A DNA stretch of 64,000 nt, taken from the NCBI GenBank assembly GCA_019426215.1, contig CM033394.1, forward strand, positions 16,636,195 to 16,700,194, written 5' to 3'. The notes below the pieces were generated by a model, which was not told where the DNA came from, searched no databases, and saw only the letters and a list, made by a program, of their open reading frames with translations. A program made the position numbers and the translations under genes. This DNA is from Buddleja alternifolia. Its lineage: Eukaryota > Streptophyta > Magnoliopsida > Lamiales > Scrophulariaceae. Positions 1 to 11,191 of the stretch are shown here, piece after piece; the stretch's first letter is position 1, and each line of letters begins with the position of its first letter.

Positions 1-1253
1 ACACTGCTCTCATAGTTCTGTGGAACTCAGCAAACTCAGCGTGTTCATTCGAAACATCAACACGAATCTGACTCTGTCCTGGAAGAATTGGTTGTTTACT
101 TGATGAAGTGTCTTCATTCAGGTCAAGAAAGACTCGTTGAACAAACCCTTCACGAGGATGCAACACGTAGCGTCCGCCTTGGCTGTATAAGGCAAGTTGC
201 TGGCGAATGTAGCTTTCAATTGGTTGGCGATATTGTGGCAAAGCGCTAACATTCCCTGCAATAAACTGACGTTGTTGGAGCAAGAAGGTTGCATATCCTC
301 TGCGTCTGTACTCTATTCCAAACTGAAATAGGAATGGATATCTCATGAGTTCATCGAGGGTGTAGAAATGCAAAACAAACTCTTCAGCCCAGCTGGCTGT
401 ATTCATCATCCATTGCTTGCCAAGCTTGATAGCTTTAGCTTGATCTTTTCTAGCGGCGAGAAATTTCTCAAAGCGTTCCGTTTCTTCTTCATAGTCCTCA
501 GCCCATAATCTGGCAAGATATTCACGAGCCTCATCTTCTATCCACTAGTTGACCGGATTTGGGCGCTCCGCAACAAGCGGTCTTTTTGAGGAGACTTGAC
601 GACGGAGGGAAGAGCCGAATAGCCTAGCTTGTTGAGATCTTCTTCGTCTGGATTTTTGTTCCAATCACACATGTGGGGGTTTTTGAAAACAGTCTTGTTT
701 GATCGAAGAGGATAAAAGGACTCGTCTGAGCGACCGGTGAAATTGAATCGCTTCTCGTCAAATTCGGATCTGTTGAACGCTGGACGATGAATATATTCAA
801 AGCATGATTGAAGACGCTCCAGGTTATATAGACCTAGATCGGCAAAACGCTCAAAAATTTCAAACTTGTAAGAGTCTGAAAGATCAGGCCGATGGAGAGT
901 TGTTTGAAATTGGATTTCTGACTCGGCAAGCGTTTGAGTGTCACGTTCTCGGGCGGCATAATAAAATTCAACATCTGGATAATATCCGCGCGGGAAGAAA
1001 TCAATGACACGAGGAGGAGGTCCTGTTGGCGTAGGAACGAGGGCAATAGCTTCTGTTGGGATGGGGGCCACTTCTATCGACCGCTCAGCGTTTAAAGTCG
1101 CTTCATTGGCTGATGATGTTTCAGCGTCGGGAAGGGCTTGAGATGCTTTCTTAGCGATATCCACAACAGTTGCCATGTCCACGTCTATTTCAACGGGAAT
1201 CTCCGAGAGTGGAGGGGCATCAACGGTAGGTGCCTCTTGAGGTCCATCTTGAG

Positions 1254-1336
1254 CTGATACATGTAAGCGATTGAGAAAAGCAAGCAAAAATTCCTACTAA
1301 GTAGAAATTATAAACTAAAAGGACTACATCGCTTAC
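1254..1336 (-). other. Copia A ORF2 intron 2
   Basis: On the minus strand a GTAAGC donor begins at 1336 and an AG acceptor ends at 1254, 83 nt. It is phase 1: a G before the donor joins the next exon's first two bases. It matches the second introns of copias C and D in place and phase. It contains a near-palindrome (1289-1309) also present in those copies. Confidence 0.75.
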
Positions 1337-1516
1337 CCTGAGGAATATCATCGACTATTTCAGTCGCTTAATCTGATTCTTGGACAAGTTCCTCAGGCTC
1401 CTGAACTTCTTCTTCGAGTTCTAAATCGATAAAAGAAGTTGTTGGATCAGCACGAATTGGGATATTTAGTTCTTCAAGAGTGTTGAGAACATAATGAATA
1501 TCTGCTTCACTTGGTG

Positions 1517-1589
1517 CTGAAAGAGTTTTTATCCTAGCGTTAGAGACTAACGAGGAAAGGATAGACTAATTTGCTTAGCAAATACTTAC
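1517..1589 (-). other. Copia A ORF2 intron 1
   Basis: On the minus strand a GTAAGT donor begins at 1589 and a TTTCAG acceptor ends at 1517, 73 nt, phase 1. The exon between the two introns is 180 nt. Copias C and D have introns at the same position and phase. Confidence 0.75.
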
Positions 1590-2872
1590 CCTGAACATTG
1601 GAAAGCCTCTCAGATGAAGAAACTGCTTGAGGATTTGAGCTGACTTCGGGAACAGCGTCAGAGGGAGGAACACTCGCTGACTCTCTAAGCGTTGGTTTTG
1701 CTGTAGCGCTAGAGGATGCTGCGGGAGTAGAGGTAGGAGTACGCCTTCGTGCAAGCGGTACTTCTTCGTCTACTGCTTCCTCTTCTTCCTCGGGAACGGA
1801 GAAGGTAAACGCTGGAGGAGGCGATGGAGATTTAGGAGGGGGAGAAGGAATCTTTTGCTTCTTTTTGGGCTCCGGCTTCTTCTTCTTTGGTCCAGGTTTC
1901 TGTTTCTTTGCTGACTTGGATGATTCAGTGACTTTGAGAACTATCTTTCTCTTAGGTCGCTTGACCACCACTTCTTCAGAGGACGAGGATGATGATGAAG
2001 AGGAAGACGCTTGATCTTCATCATCACTGCGAACAACTCCTTCGGCTTGGAGTCGCTGACGCTCTTCTTTGGGAACCGCTGCTCCACCATGTTTTCGAGG
2101 TTTGAGCATTCCACTAATCATCTTTTTGCCGTAGAATTTGGTCGCTGGAATCTTTGTGCCAAAAGATTTTGTATAACCGCAAGCGCTAAGAATACGACTT
2201 AGCACAATCCCATAGGGCTTGGGATTCACTGACTTCGCCATCGCTGCCTTGAAGCGATTAAAAACGTAGAGAGACCAGTTAACTTTTAACTTGGTCAGAA
2301 TAAATGGCCACCATCATCTTGTACTGAACGTTTGTGACTTTATCGAATGTCCCTTTTCTGCATTCGATCATTTTTGAACATAGATCAGCGAGAATAACGT
2401 ATTCGCCCTTCATATCGTTTTTCTTGAAGTTTGGCTCATACGCAGTATCAACATCTTCTTTCTTTATCAACTCCCAGACTTTTGTAGCATCTCCGAGAGT
2501 GACGTTTTCTACCTCAGTGCCATCATTGGGCAGAATCAGCAATGAAGAAATCAAGGAGGGAGTGAGAACAAAGGTCTCTTTAGCAAAAGGGAAGACGCAG
2601 GATATGGAAGTTCCGTCTTCAGAAATCTGGGCATTGTTGAAAAAATAGAGAGATTCTTCTTCAAAATAGTTGAAAATAGTAGTGATCATATCTCTCAAAC
2701 CAGATTCTTGAACGAGTGGAAGAACCGTTCGAAGAGGAAAGTTCTGGTTCTCATAAAGGTAATCTCAGTTAATCAGAAATCCGGCGTTAACCGTAACTGG
2801 TTTTTCAGTACGGGAAGTTTTGCCGGTGTCAGACTTGGATGATTTTGAAGATTTTGAAGCTTTAGGTGCCAT

Positions 2873-3667
2873 TGCTGAAAGTTGGAAGCTTTTGAAGGAA
2901 TGAGAGAAGTTCTTGCCTTTAGAGAGAAATAACTTTTACAGTAGAAGAATTTGGAAGTGATAAAGGTTTACCGTAAAGTTTTTGAAAGGTTTAAATAGGA
3001 GTCAAAAATAAATCCTCAGTTGGTAGATGAATGACACGTGTACAGAAGTTAATGACAGAAGGAATCTGAACCGTGTACACATAACTTCGGATGTCAAAAA
3101 GTGCGGTAAAATAGGGTACTATAATATTTTTCATGTCCGCAGTTACTTTTTGAAAACGTTTGAAAAAATTTGAAATTTTCAGCGTGAAATACACGCGCCT
3201 GATAGTACACTGACACATACTCAGACTCATGCAATTACTGAACCGCCTAGGTTTAGATAGGAATCATAACCGTCAGTTCGATTTGATAGGCACGTGTGGG
3301 TAGTTATCAAATCTGATCTTTTGGACTTATCCACACGTTTCCTTTAGCGATGAAACTATGCGTGAAATTTTTGAAAGAAAGTTACTTAGCGTTAAAGTGG
3401 GAATTCTTTCAACGCTGAAGTCTTTTCATAAAATAATAAAAAAATCAATCTCTTGGATTTATAAAAGATAAATAAGCGCTAGTGATCAATGCTTAGGATT
3501 TTAAAAGTCATTTTTGATCACAGTCGCTTAATATATTGAGATAAGTACAATTTTAAAGTTCCCCCTAAAATTAATGACTCATTTCGAAATTTTTGATAAA
3601 CTCTTTAGATATAAACAAAGGTGGATTCCCCTTAGATTTTATGCCTATAAATATGATGTTTTATGAT
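2873..3667 (-). promoter_or_regulatory. Copia A pol-ORF2 spacer, candidate internal promoter
   Basis: This 795-bp non-coding spacer holds a TATTTAAA box (minus strand, 2997-2990) about 120 bp before the ORF2 ATG, and CACGTG G-box cores at 3035-3040 and 3291-3296, with other CGTGT motifs near 3070. The same arrangement is in copias B and C, and the box is also in D. Polypurine stretches lie just after pol. Promoter function is inferred from conserved position only. Confidence 0.5.
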
Positions 3668-6600
3668 TTAAGCGTTTAAGTCAATCATACCTAATTCACT
3701 TCTCAGAGTGAGAAAGCGTTGTTCATTGAGCGCTTTGGTGAAGATATCTGCCAATTGTTTGTCAGTTCCAATGAAATGCATGGAGATATCTTTCTTTTAA
3801 ACTTGGTCAGGCAAGAAATGGTATCTAATGTCAATGTGTTTGGTTCTAGAATGAAGGACAGGATTTTGGGTCATAGCTAAAGCGCTTTGGTTATCACAAT
3901 GGATTGGGGTAGGACCTAGGATTGTTCCATAATCTCTAAGTTGTTGCCTCATCCAAAGGATTTGTGCACAACAGCTTCCAGCGGCTACATACTCTGCCTC
4001 AGCGGTAGAAGTCGCTATGGATTGTTGTTTCTTACTATGCCACGAAAATAGTCTATCACCTAGAAATTGACATGTACCACTAGTACTTTTTCTATCTATT
4101 TTGCATCCTGCAAAATCTGCGTCTGAATAACCAATTAGTTCAAAAGGAGAGTCCCGTGGATACCATAAGCCCACATTTTGTGTGCCTTTTAGGTATTTAA
4201 GGATTCTCTTAGTAGCATTTAAGTGTGATTCTCTAGGATCAGATTGAAATCGTGCACACATGCATACCGAAAACATAATATCAGGTCTACTAGCGGTAAG
4301 ATAAAGAAGTGATCCAATGATACCTCTATAGTTAGTGATATCGATTTTCTTCCCACTTTCATCTTTATCTAACTTGAGCGTTTGGCTCATTGGAATTTTT
4401 GAAGATGATGCATTTTCCATACCAAATTTCTTAATCATATCTCTAGTATATTTAGCTTGGTTTATAAATATTCCATTAGGGAGTTGTTTAACTTGTAATC
4501 CTAAGAAGAAAGTTAATTCACCCATCATGCTCATTTCAAATTGATCTTGCATCATTTTCGAAAATTTCTCACACAATCGCTTATTTGTAGAACCAAATAT
4601 AATATCATCAACATAAATTTGGACTAAGAGAATATCTTCATTATGGGTAATTTTAAATAACGTTGTATCAACGCTGCCTTTTGAAAAGCCTTTACCAATA
4701 AGGAAGATAGAGAGAGTGTCATACCATAGAGTGCCTTATCCAATTTGTAGACCATACTCTTGCCATGGTTGTTGATGAATCCTGGAGGTTGCTCCACATA
4801 TACTTCTTCTTGGAGTTTACCATTCAGGAAAGCACTCTTCACGTCCATTTTGTATACTGTGAACTTGTTGAATGCGGCAAACGCTAGGAACATCCTAATC
4901 GCTTCAAGACGGGCTACTGGGGCATATGTTTCATCAAAATCAATTCCCTCTTCTTGACAATAACCCTGAGCGACTAATCTGGCTTTGTTTCTTATAACAA
5001 TGCCATCTTCATCCATCTTGTTCCTAAAAACCCATCTAGTCCCAATAACTCCTTGGTGAGTTGGTCTTGGTACTAGTGTCCAAACCTTGCTTCTCTCAAA
5101 TTGGTTAAGCTCTTCTTGCATTGCTTCTACCCAACTTGAATCACTAAGCGCTTCATCCACTTTCTTTGGTTCCATTTGAGATAGGAAGCTTGCGTACATG
5201 GCCTCATTAATTGTAGCGGACCTAGTTTGAACAGGTGCTTCAATATCTCCAATCACTAGCTCTGGTGGATGGTCTCTAAGTTATTTGCGGTCTGGTTGGA
5301 ATAGGTTGAGAGACTCTTGGTTGTCAATCGCTTGATTCTCATTTGTCTCTTGCGTAGACGCTGCATCATTCATAGTTCCAATCTGCTCTTGATGATCATT
5401 CTCTTCATGATCATCAGCAATTCTGACATTATCATTATTGTTAACCTCACGAGTATCCTTAGGAAAAGGTACACGAATCTCATCATCTTCGTCATCACTA
5501 TCATCACCAAGATTGATTTGTGACGCTTGTTGGGTGAGATCTTCAATTCCTACATCATCAGGATTAACCTTACTCGATTCTTGGTTAGCATCATCAAACA
5601 CAACATGAATGGATTCTTCAACCTTTGATTTGATCTTATTTAGGATGCGAAAGCTCTTTCCATTTTTGGCATATCCTAGAAAGATTCCCTCATCCGCTTT
5701 AGGATCAAATGTCTTTAGGCTTTGGGATCCATTGTTATGAATGAAACATTTTGAACCAAAAACATGAAAATATGAAACGTTAGGCTTACGTCCCTTCCAC
5801 AACTCATATGGAGTCTTCTCATGTTGCTTGTTGATCATACACCGGTTCTGAGTGTAGCAAGCAGTGTTGATGGCTTCGGCCCAAAACCTTTGAGGCAGCT
5901 TGGACTCTGCTAACATCGTCCTTGCGGCTTCTTTAAGCGTTCTGTTCCGTCGCTCGGCAACTCCATTCTGTTGAGGTGTTCTAGGAGCAGAATACTCATG
6001 AAGTATTCCTAAATCTGTACAAAACTTCTCAACAAATTGGTTAGTAAATTCAGTTCCTCTATCGCTTCTCATTCTCGTCACCCTTAGATCTTTTGAATTT
6101 TGCAATTGACGAATTAGCGCTGTGAGCTTGACACTAGTTTCATCTTTGGTCGCTAGAAATTCTACCCATGTATAGCGAGAGAAATCATCAACTATTACTA
6201 GCGAGTACTTTTTACCACTAACACTCATGATTTGAATACGACCAAACAAATCTAGATGCAATAGTTCAAGAACTCTAGAAGTAGATAGACATGGTTTCTT
6301 TTTAAAAGATGATTTAACTTGTTTACCCATTTGGCATGCATCACATAAGCGATTTTTCTGAAAGGAACCCTTAGGTAATCCTTCTAGAAGATTTAGCGAT
6401 ATTAACTGAGAGATTGCCTTGAAGTTGAGGTGATTCATTTTTCTATGCCATAACCAACCCAATTCATTTTGACTTTTAGCAACAAAGCATGTGGGGTTGT
6501 TATCAGATGTAGAATCCCAATCTACTAAATACACATTGTTTGTTCTTTTTCCTCTTAATTTAGTAGACTTAGTCTTAGCGTCGTTAACGTAGCAGAAGTC

Positions 6601-6882
6601 GCTTGAGAATTTTACTTCAAAGCCTTTATCACAAAATTGACTAATGCTTAACAGGTTATGCTTAAGACCCTCAACGTAATATACATCACTGATCATGATG
6701 TTCCCCCTATGCATGATACCTATACCTTTGGTTTTACCTTTGGAGTTATCACCGAATATAACTTGAGGACCGTTGGTAGCTTGATAGTTGACTAGAAGAT
6801 TTTTGGAACCAGTCATGTGTCTTGACGATCCACTATCAATGTACCAAACTGAAGTATCGGTGCTGGCTCAAGGTACCTGCAT
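3668..6882 (-). pseudogene. pol: Copia A pol (protease, integrase, RT, RNase H)
   Basis: Domain order is protease, integrase, RT, RNase H, the Ty1/copia order. The protease site is DSG just before the codon at 6816. Integrase shows the zinc-binding H-H-C-C region and core motifs SDRGTEF and PQQNGVAERRN. RT keeps the first catalytic motif ([11 protein letters not shown]) and YVDDI, the latter around 4610. RNase H has the SDADFAG and TAEAEYVAAG motifs. The stop at 3668-3670 ends the frame. Lesions: TGA near 6866, a stop at 5281, a 25-nt deletion after LYG near 4715 between two TATG repeats, and a frameshift near 3797. Many catalytic residues survive, so decay is recent compared with copia D. 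Confidence 0.85.
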
Positions 6883-6895
6883 TTAAAGGACAATT

Positions 6896-8131
6896 CTAAT
6901 TCTTCTTAGGTACCCATGTTGTTTTGGGTCCTTCAGCGTTAGTAACTTTGGTTTGAATTAGAACTTTAGGAACCCATATTTGCCTAGTCTTCATTTTAGG
7001 AATACTGGCCTTCTTAAGGGCAATTGGTTTCTATCCGCATAGTCTTGCCTTGAGGGCTTTGACACATTTGGATAAGGTCAATTTACCTGGTAGTGCCCTG
7101 GTTTTCTGCAATTATAACACAAATTAGTTTTCATTTTCTGTTCAGTGGATAATCGCTTTGAGACTACTGGCGCTGAGAGATTTTGAGTAGGGGACGGAGG
7201 CGCTTGGTATGGAACTGGCGCTACTGGTTGAGGTGCAGAGTACACTGAAGCTTGATACTGAGGCGCTGGAGCAGGGAGAGGAGTCTGAAGTGACGTTTGT
7301 CCGATAGGATTTCTCTTTTCATATCTTAGAATTTTTTTGAATTTCTTGACCAATAAAGCCATTTTCTTTTCTTCATTTGATTCCATAGTTTTAACCTCAC
7401 TAACCGCTTTACCTTGCTTTTGGTTGTAGCGATTAAAGCTCCTGATTCAGTCGCTGAAGTCGATGTGTCGCTGACTTCACCCAATTCGAACTCAAATGCC
7501 TTTAACTCTGAAAAGACATGCTCTGGAGTAAGAGTCTCCAATATCTGTGATTCTCTCATAGCAACAGTCTTAATTAGATACTTGCTTGGAAGACTTCTGA
7601 AAATCTTGTTGACCATTTCCTTGTTGGTCAATTCCTTGTCTAATGACGCTAACTCTGTAACGAGCAAAGTAAACCTTGCGTCCAATTGTTCTAGCGTCTC
7701 ATTGGGCTGCATCTTGAAATGCTCAAATCTTTGCATGGCTATGGAAAGCTTATTCTCCTTCATTTGTGTTGATCCTTCACACACTATAGCCAACTTATCC
7801 CATATTTCTTTGGAAGTCTTACATTGCTTGATCTTGTTGAACAATGCATCGTTGTCTCCTAACGCTGAGTAAAGTGCACTTCATCCAACATTATCTAGAT
7901 TTGCTCTTTTTCGATCCTCAAGCGTCCATTCTAACTTAGGTTTCTCGACATAACCACTTGGAGTGGCCTCGGTTGCTCCAGGGGCTCGAGTTACAACTTT
8001 CATAATCTGAATGGGACCACCTGTAATTACATCACACATTTCACTATCGCATGAGCACAAGTAAGCGAATGCTCTAAGTTTCCAGAATCATAATTTGACT
8101 CTACCAACTTAGGCATTTTGTTGAAAGCCAT
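6896..8131 (-). pseudogene. gag: Copia A gag, internally deleted
   Basis: The structural protein starts at ATG 8131, shortly after the PBS. The central part (7844-7330) matches the gag family of copia elements (UBN2 type). A zinc knuckle CX2CX4HX4C is at about 7110-7080, with the last Cys changed to a stop. Against copia C, about 1 kb is missing near 7025: the coiled coil and the segment before the tail are gone and the frame resumes in the final WVPKKN tail. Other lesions are a 1-nt loss near 8090 and a TGA at 7881-7883, which copia C shares. The gag frame closes at TAG 6896-6898. Confidence 0.8.
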
Positions 8132-8233
8132 AATGAGATGTTTTTTTTTTTAAAGAGAAAATTTAAAGCGACTAAGTTCAAAAACAAATTTAAAGCAGTT
8201 ATGCTCGAAAACGCTTAGGTTTCTAATTCAACC

Positions 8234-8245
8234 GCTCTGATACCA
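8234..8245 (-). promoter_or_regulatory. Copia A primer-binding site (tRNA-iMet)
   Basis: The minus strand reads TGGTATCAGAGC two bases inside the 5' LTR. This complements the 3' end of plant initiator tRNA-Met, the usual primer of copia reverse transcription. Confidence 0.9.
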
Positions 8246-8247
8246 CT

Positions 8248-9729
8248 TGATGGTCCCAAGTGGCATACGAAAGGGTCTAGTAGGGGGGGTGAATAGACCC
8301 TGAAGTCTTTTTAGACTAATTTCGTGTTACTTTTCAAAGATCTGAACGCTTGGAAGGGGGAGCGCTTGGGTCAGGCGGTTCAGTAAAGATAACTTAAACT
8401 TAGTGAGTTTAGCAATTTACCAAAGTAAGGTAACGCTTAGATCACTTAATCAGGGTTAGCACAGCGGAAATGATTTTTAGCGTTCTTTTAGATAATTTAA
8501 TCGCTTTGCAATTTTACTTGTCTTTTAGAATAATGTAATGTGACAGATATAAGACAGTAAAATATAAATGACACAATAATTTGTAAGGTTCACTGGGTTA
8601 TGTAATCCCAACTACGTCCTTCTTCTCTTTTTTCACTTGGAGGAAATTACTAAGATGATTATCAAAGAATCACACAAAATCTTCTACAAGATAGTAAAGA
8701 ATGAAAATGATCTCGGGCTCCTTGATCACACAGATTTCAGCACCAATGAAGATCGTCTTCTACAAGCTTCTCTCACTCAGAAATACTGCCTGTAATGAGT
8801 TTCAACAACTTTTCTCACTCAGATGAAAGGTTGAGGTTTTTGGCACAAGGGTTTGTTTGTATTTGGGAAGATCAAACAACTTGGAATATCTCAATGGGAA
8901 TTTAGGTTTCTTCTGTGGAAGATGTTTGAGATATTTGTGACTGTCTAGAATGTAGATAAAAAGCTTGAAGGAATTTTGGCTATGGAGTTTCTAAGCTTTT
9001 TCTTGTGTACGTAATTTTCTCTTGTAAATATTTTGTACCGTACCTTTTTAGGGTCTGCTGAAGGTAAGGTATTTATAGGCAATTCTTGGGATCTGTCCGT
9101 TGGGCACATGTAGGAGCGTGCCTTTCACGCAGCGCGTGATTCTACCTAAAGCCTGACATTCTTGAAAAACTGCTGGCACCGATTGGATGGTAGCAGCTAT
9201 AAACTCTGAAGTTCTGACAGTCTAGTCAAAAAGGTGGCTTGTCCACAGGTCACAGTAGCTTATCACATTTAATGCTCTTATCAGGCATTTAATGCATTTG
9301 AATTTATTTCCCGTTGGAAATAAATGTCCGTTGAATGATTGCATTTAAGTCCTTCGTGACTTGAGGATTTATTTCAGGTGAATTTGTCATTGGTCGCTTA
9401 AGTGCTTTGAGCGCTTGATCTATAAATCCTGAAAAAGGTCCTTTAGCGTTTGACGGACGCTAAGAAACAAATCTTCATCTCTGGTTGACTTCAGACGCTA
9501 ATCTTCAACTTCTTCTCTAATAGACTCACCTAGAATTCTATTAGCGATTCAGTATCTAATACTTAGTCTAAAACCTACAAAGATAAAAATTACAAGCCTA
9601 AACAAAATTACAAACTTTCAAACGCTTAAACAATGATCTATGGAAAACATAAACTTACATTTTATTTGGGGTCTAACATTGAATCCTATCTTGTCATCAT
9701 CAAAACATCTAACATGAAATTTCCTAACA
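8248..9729 (-). repeat. Copia A 5' LTR
   Basis: This 1482-bp LTR begins TGTTAGG (minus strand, 9729) and ends in TCA at 8248. A TATAAATA box is at 9077-9070. Near the 3' end are two hairpins, one of them with a G/C-run loop (8272-8301), also seen in the other copies. The LTR resembles those of copias C, B and F over its whole length. Confidence 0.9.
9070..9077 (-). promoter_or_regulatory. TATA box in copia A 5' LTR
   Basis: TATAAATA on the minus strand, in the same place as the box in both copia C LTRs; likely the core promoter of the genomic transcript. Confidence 0.55.
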
Positions 9730-10353
9730 AGAGCTGATATTATGTTTTCGGTATGCCATGTGTGCACGGTTTCAAGCCAATCCTAAAGAGTGACACTTAA
9801 TTGCTGCCAAGAAGATCTTTAAATACCTAAAAGGCACACAAAATGTGGGCTTATGGTATCCTAGGGACTCTCCTTTTGAACTAATTGGTTACTCAGATGC
9901 AGATTTTGCAGGTTGAAAAATAGATGGTAAGAGTACTAGTGGTACATGTCAATTTCTAGGTGATAGGTTAGTTTCATGGCATAGTAAAAGAAATAGCAAT
10001 CTATAGCTACCTCCACAGCCGAAGCTGAATATGTAGCTGCAGGAAGTTGCTGTGCACAAGTGTTATGGATGAGGCAACAACTTAGAGATTATGGCATAAT
10101 CCTAGGTCCAACTCCTATTCATTGTGATAACCAGAGCGCTCTAGCCATGACTTAAAACCCTGTTCTTCATTCCAGAAGCAAACATATTGACATTAGATAC
10201 CATTTTCTTCGTGACCATGTTCTAAAGAAAGATTTCTCCATGCACTTTATTGGAACTGACAAACAACTGGCAGATATCTTCACCAAAGCACTCTATGAAC
10301 AACGCTTTCTCACTTTGAGAAGTGAACTAGGTATGATCGACTTAAACACTTAA
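9730..10353 (+). pseudogene. pol: Copia B pol C-terminal remnant (RT end, RNase H)
   Basis: The remnant starts in the RT segment PDIMFSV and runs through the RNase H motifs (SDADFAG, AEAEYVAAG) to the final TKAL and a stop at 10351-10353. It has frameshifts near 9760 and 9992 and stops, including one at about 10155. The upstream RT, integrase and gag were separated from it when copia A inserted. Confidence 0.8.
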
Positions 10354-11191
10354 TCATTATGCATCATATTTTATTAGACATATAATTCAGGGGGAATCCA
10401 TTTTATTTATGTCCAAAAGATTTTTGAAAAGTTGTTACAAGTTATCAAACTTAGGGGGAACATTAAAATTGTACTTGAAACATATTCCAAGCGTCAATGA
10501 TCAAAAACTTTCATATGCATGATCATCAACGCTCAGTATTATTTGTGTATAAAATATTGGACGCTCAAACATTAAAAGGTATTTGATCTAAAGCGTCAAT
10601 TTTACAACAGTTACAATAAATACCAACAAGTGGTATAACAATGAGTGGTATCTGTTAAATGTTGAACCAATTCCATTCAACACTTAATATAAAATTGTTT
10701 ATAAAAATCATGCATTAATTTTACAAGCTTCTTGAAGTTGTGGATAGACTCAACAGTCTATGCTGCACTCTATCTACACGCTTCCATCACATCAAACTGG
10801 TGGGTAGTCAAAACTTTTCAAAATGGCGGTTCAGAAATAGCACGTGTCTATGTACGTGTTAGTGTACCATCAGGCGCGTGTACTACACTCTGAAAAACAT
10901 TTTTAAAACTTTAACTCGGATGTCAAATCTTTATATATGGGAGTTACCAAATGTAACTTCTCTCTCTTACACAAAACTCGCGTCCGCAGTTAATACTATT
11001 CATGGTGAGATTAAATCACTTTACACGTGTCTACATCTTATTGAGACAACAGAACACAAGTTTCAAGATTTTCCTTCTGTGTCATTTAAAACACAATTTT
11101 TGCAGAAAATTATTTACTGTACTCTTTGCAAATTTTACTCTCTCTCTCTCTTTCAAAGCAAAAGAAAATCTCAGTTCATCCCTTTACTAAA
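10354..11191 (+). promoter_or_regulatory. Copia B pol-ORF2 spacer, candidate internal promoter
   Basis: This non-coding spacer has two CACGTG G-boxes (10841-10846 and 11024-11029), an ACGTGTT at about 10853, and a weak TATA-like CATTTAAA at 11083-11090, 109 bp before the ORF2 ATG. A CT-rich tract lies just before the ATG. Short purine tracts occur just after pol. It corresponds to the spacers in A, C and D. Confidence 0.45.

Larger units (their letters stand above)
1..2872 (-). pseudogene. Copia A ORF2 (third ORF after pol), spliced, decayed
   Basis: The start is chosen at ATG 2872, whose first residues (MAPK...) match the start of ORF2 in copia B. The first exon encodes an N-terminal domain (2870-2240), then a low-complexity stretch with serine runs, lysine/proline blocks and an acidic run (2050-1750). 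Two introns follow (1589-1517 and 1336-1254). The third exon encodes a domain rich in aromatic residues (about 1250-540) and continues to base 1. Lesions seen: a frameshift in the first 60 codons, one near 2280, a TAA in exon 2, and a frameshift near 540. No signal peptide or membrane segment is visible, so an envelope role is not supported. The N-terminal part resembles, by eye, the plant transposon protein domain found beside retroelements; function unknown. Confidence 0.75.
1..9729 (-). mobile_element. Copia A: Sirevirus-like LTR retrotransposon, 3' end outside window
   Basis: Read on the minus strand, the element runs from its 5' LTR (9729 to 8248) through a tRNA-Met primer-binding site, gag, pol and a third ORF that leaves the window at base 1. 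The 3' LTR is not present. It lies inside copia B: at 9730 the sequence changes from the LTR terminus to RT-coding sequence of B in the opposite orientation. The likely target duplication is AGAGC at 9730-9734; its partner is outside. Gag, pol and ORF2 all carry frameshifts or stops, so it is not autonomous. Family placement rests on the PBS, the pol sequence and the extra ORF after pol, and is inference without a tree. Confidence 0.9.

Noticed and set aside
2011..2202. Plus-strand ORF over copia A ORF2
   Set aside because: Antisense shadow of the serine/lysine-rich coding region.
8234..8245. tRNA gene
   Set aside because: Only the 12-nt complement of a tRNA 3' end is present; no cloverleaf. 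The same holds at 31705 and 17666.
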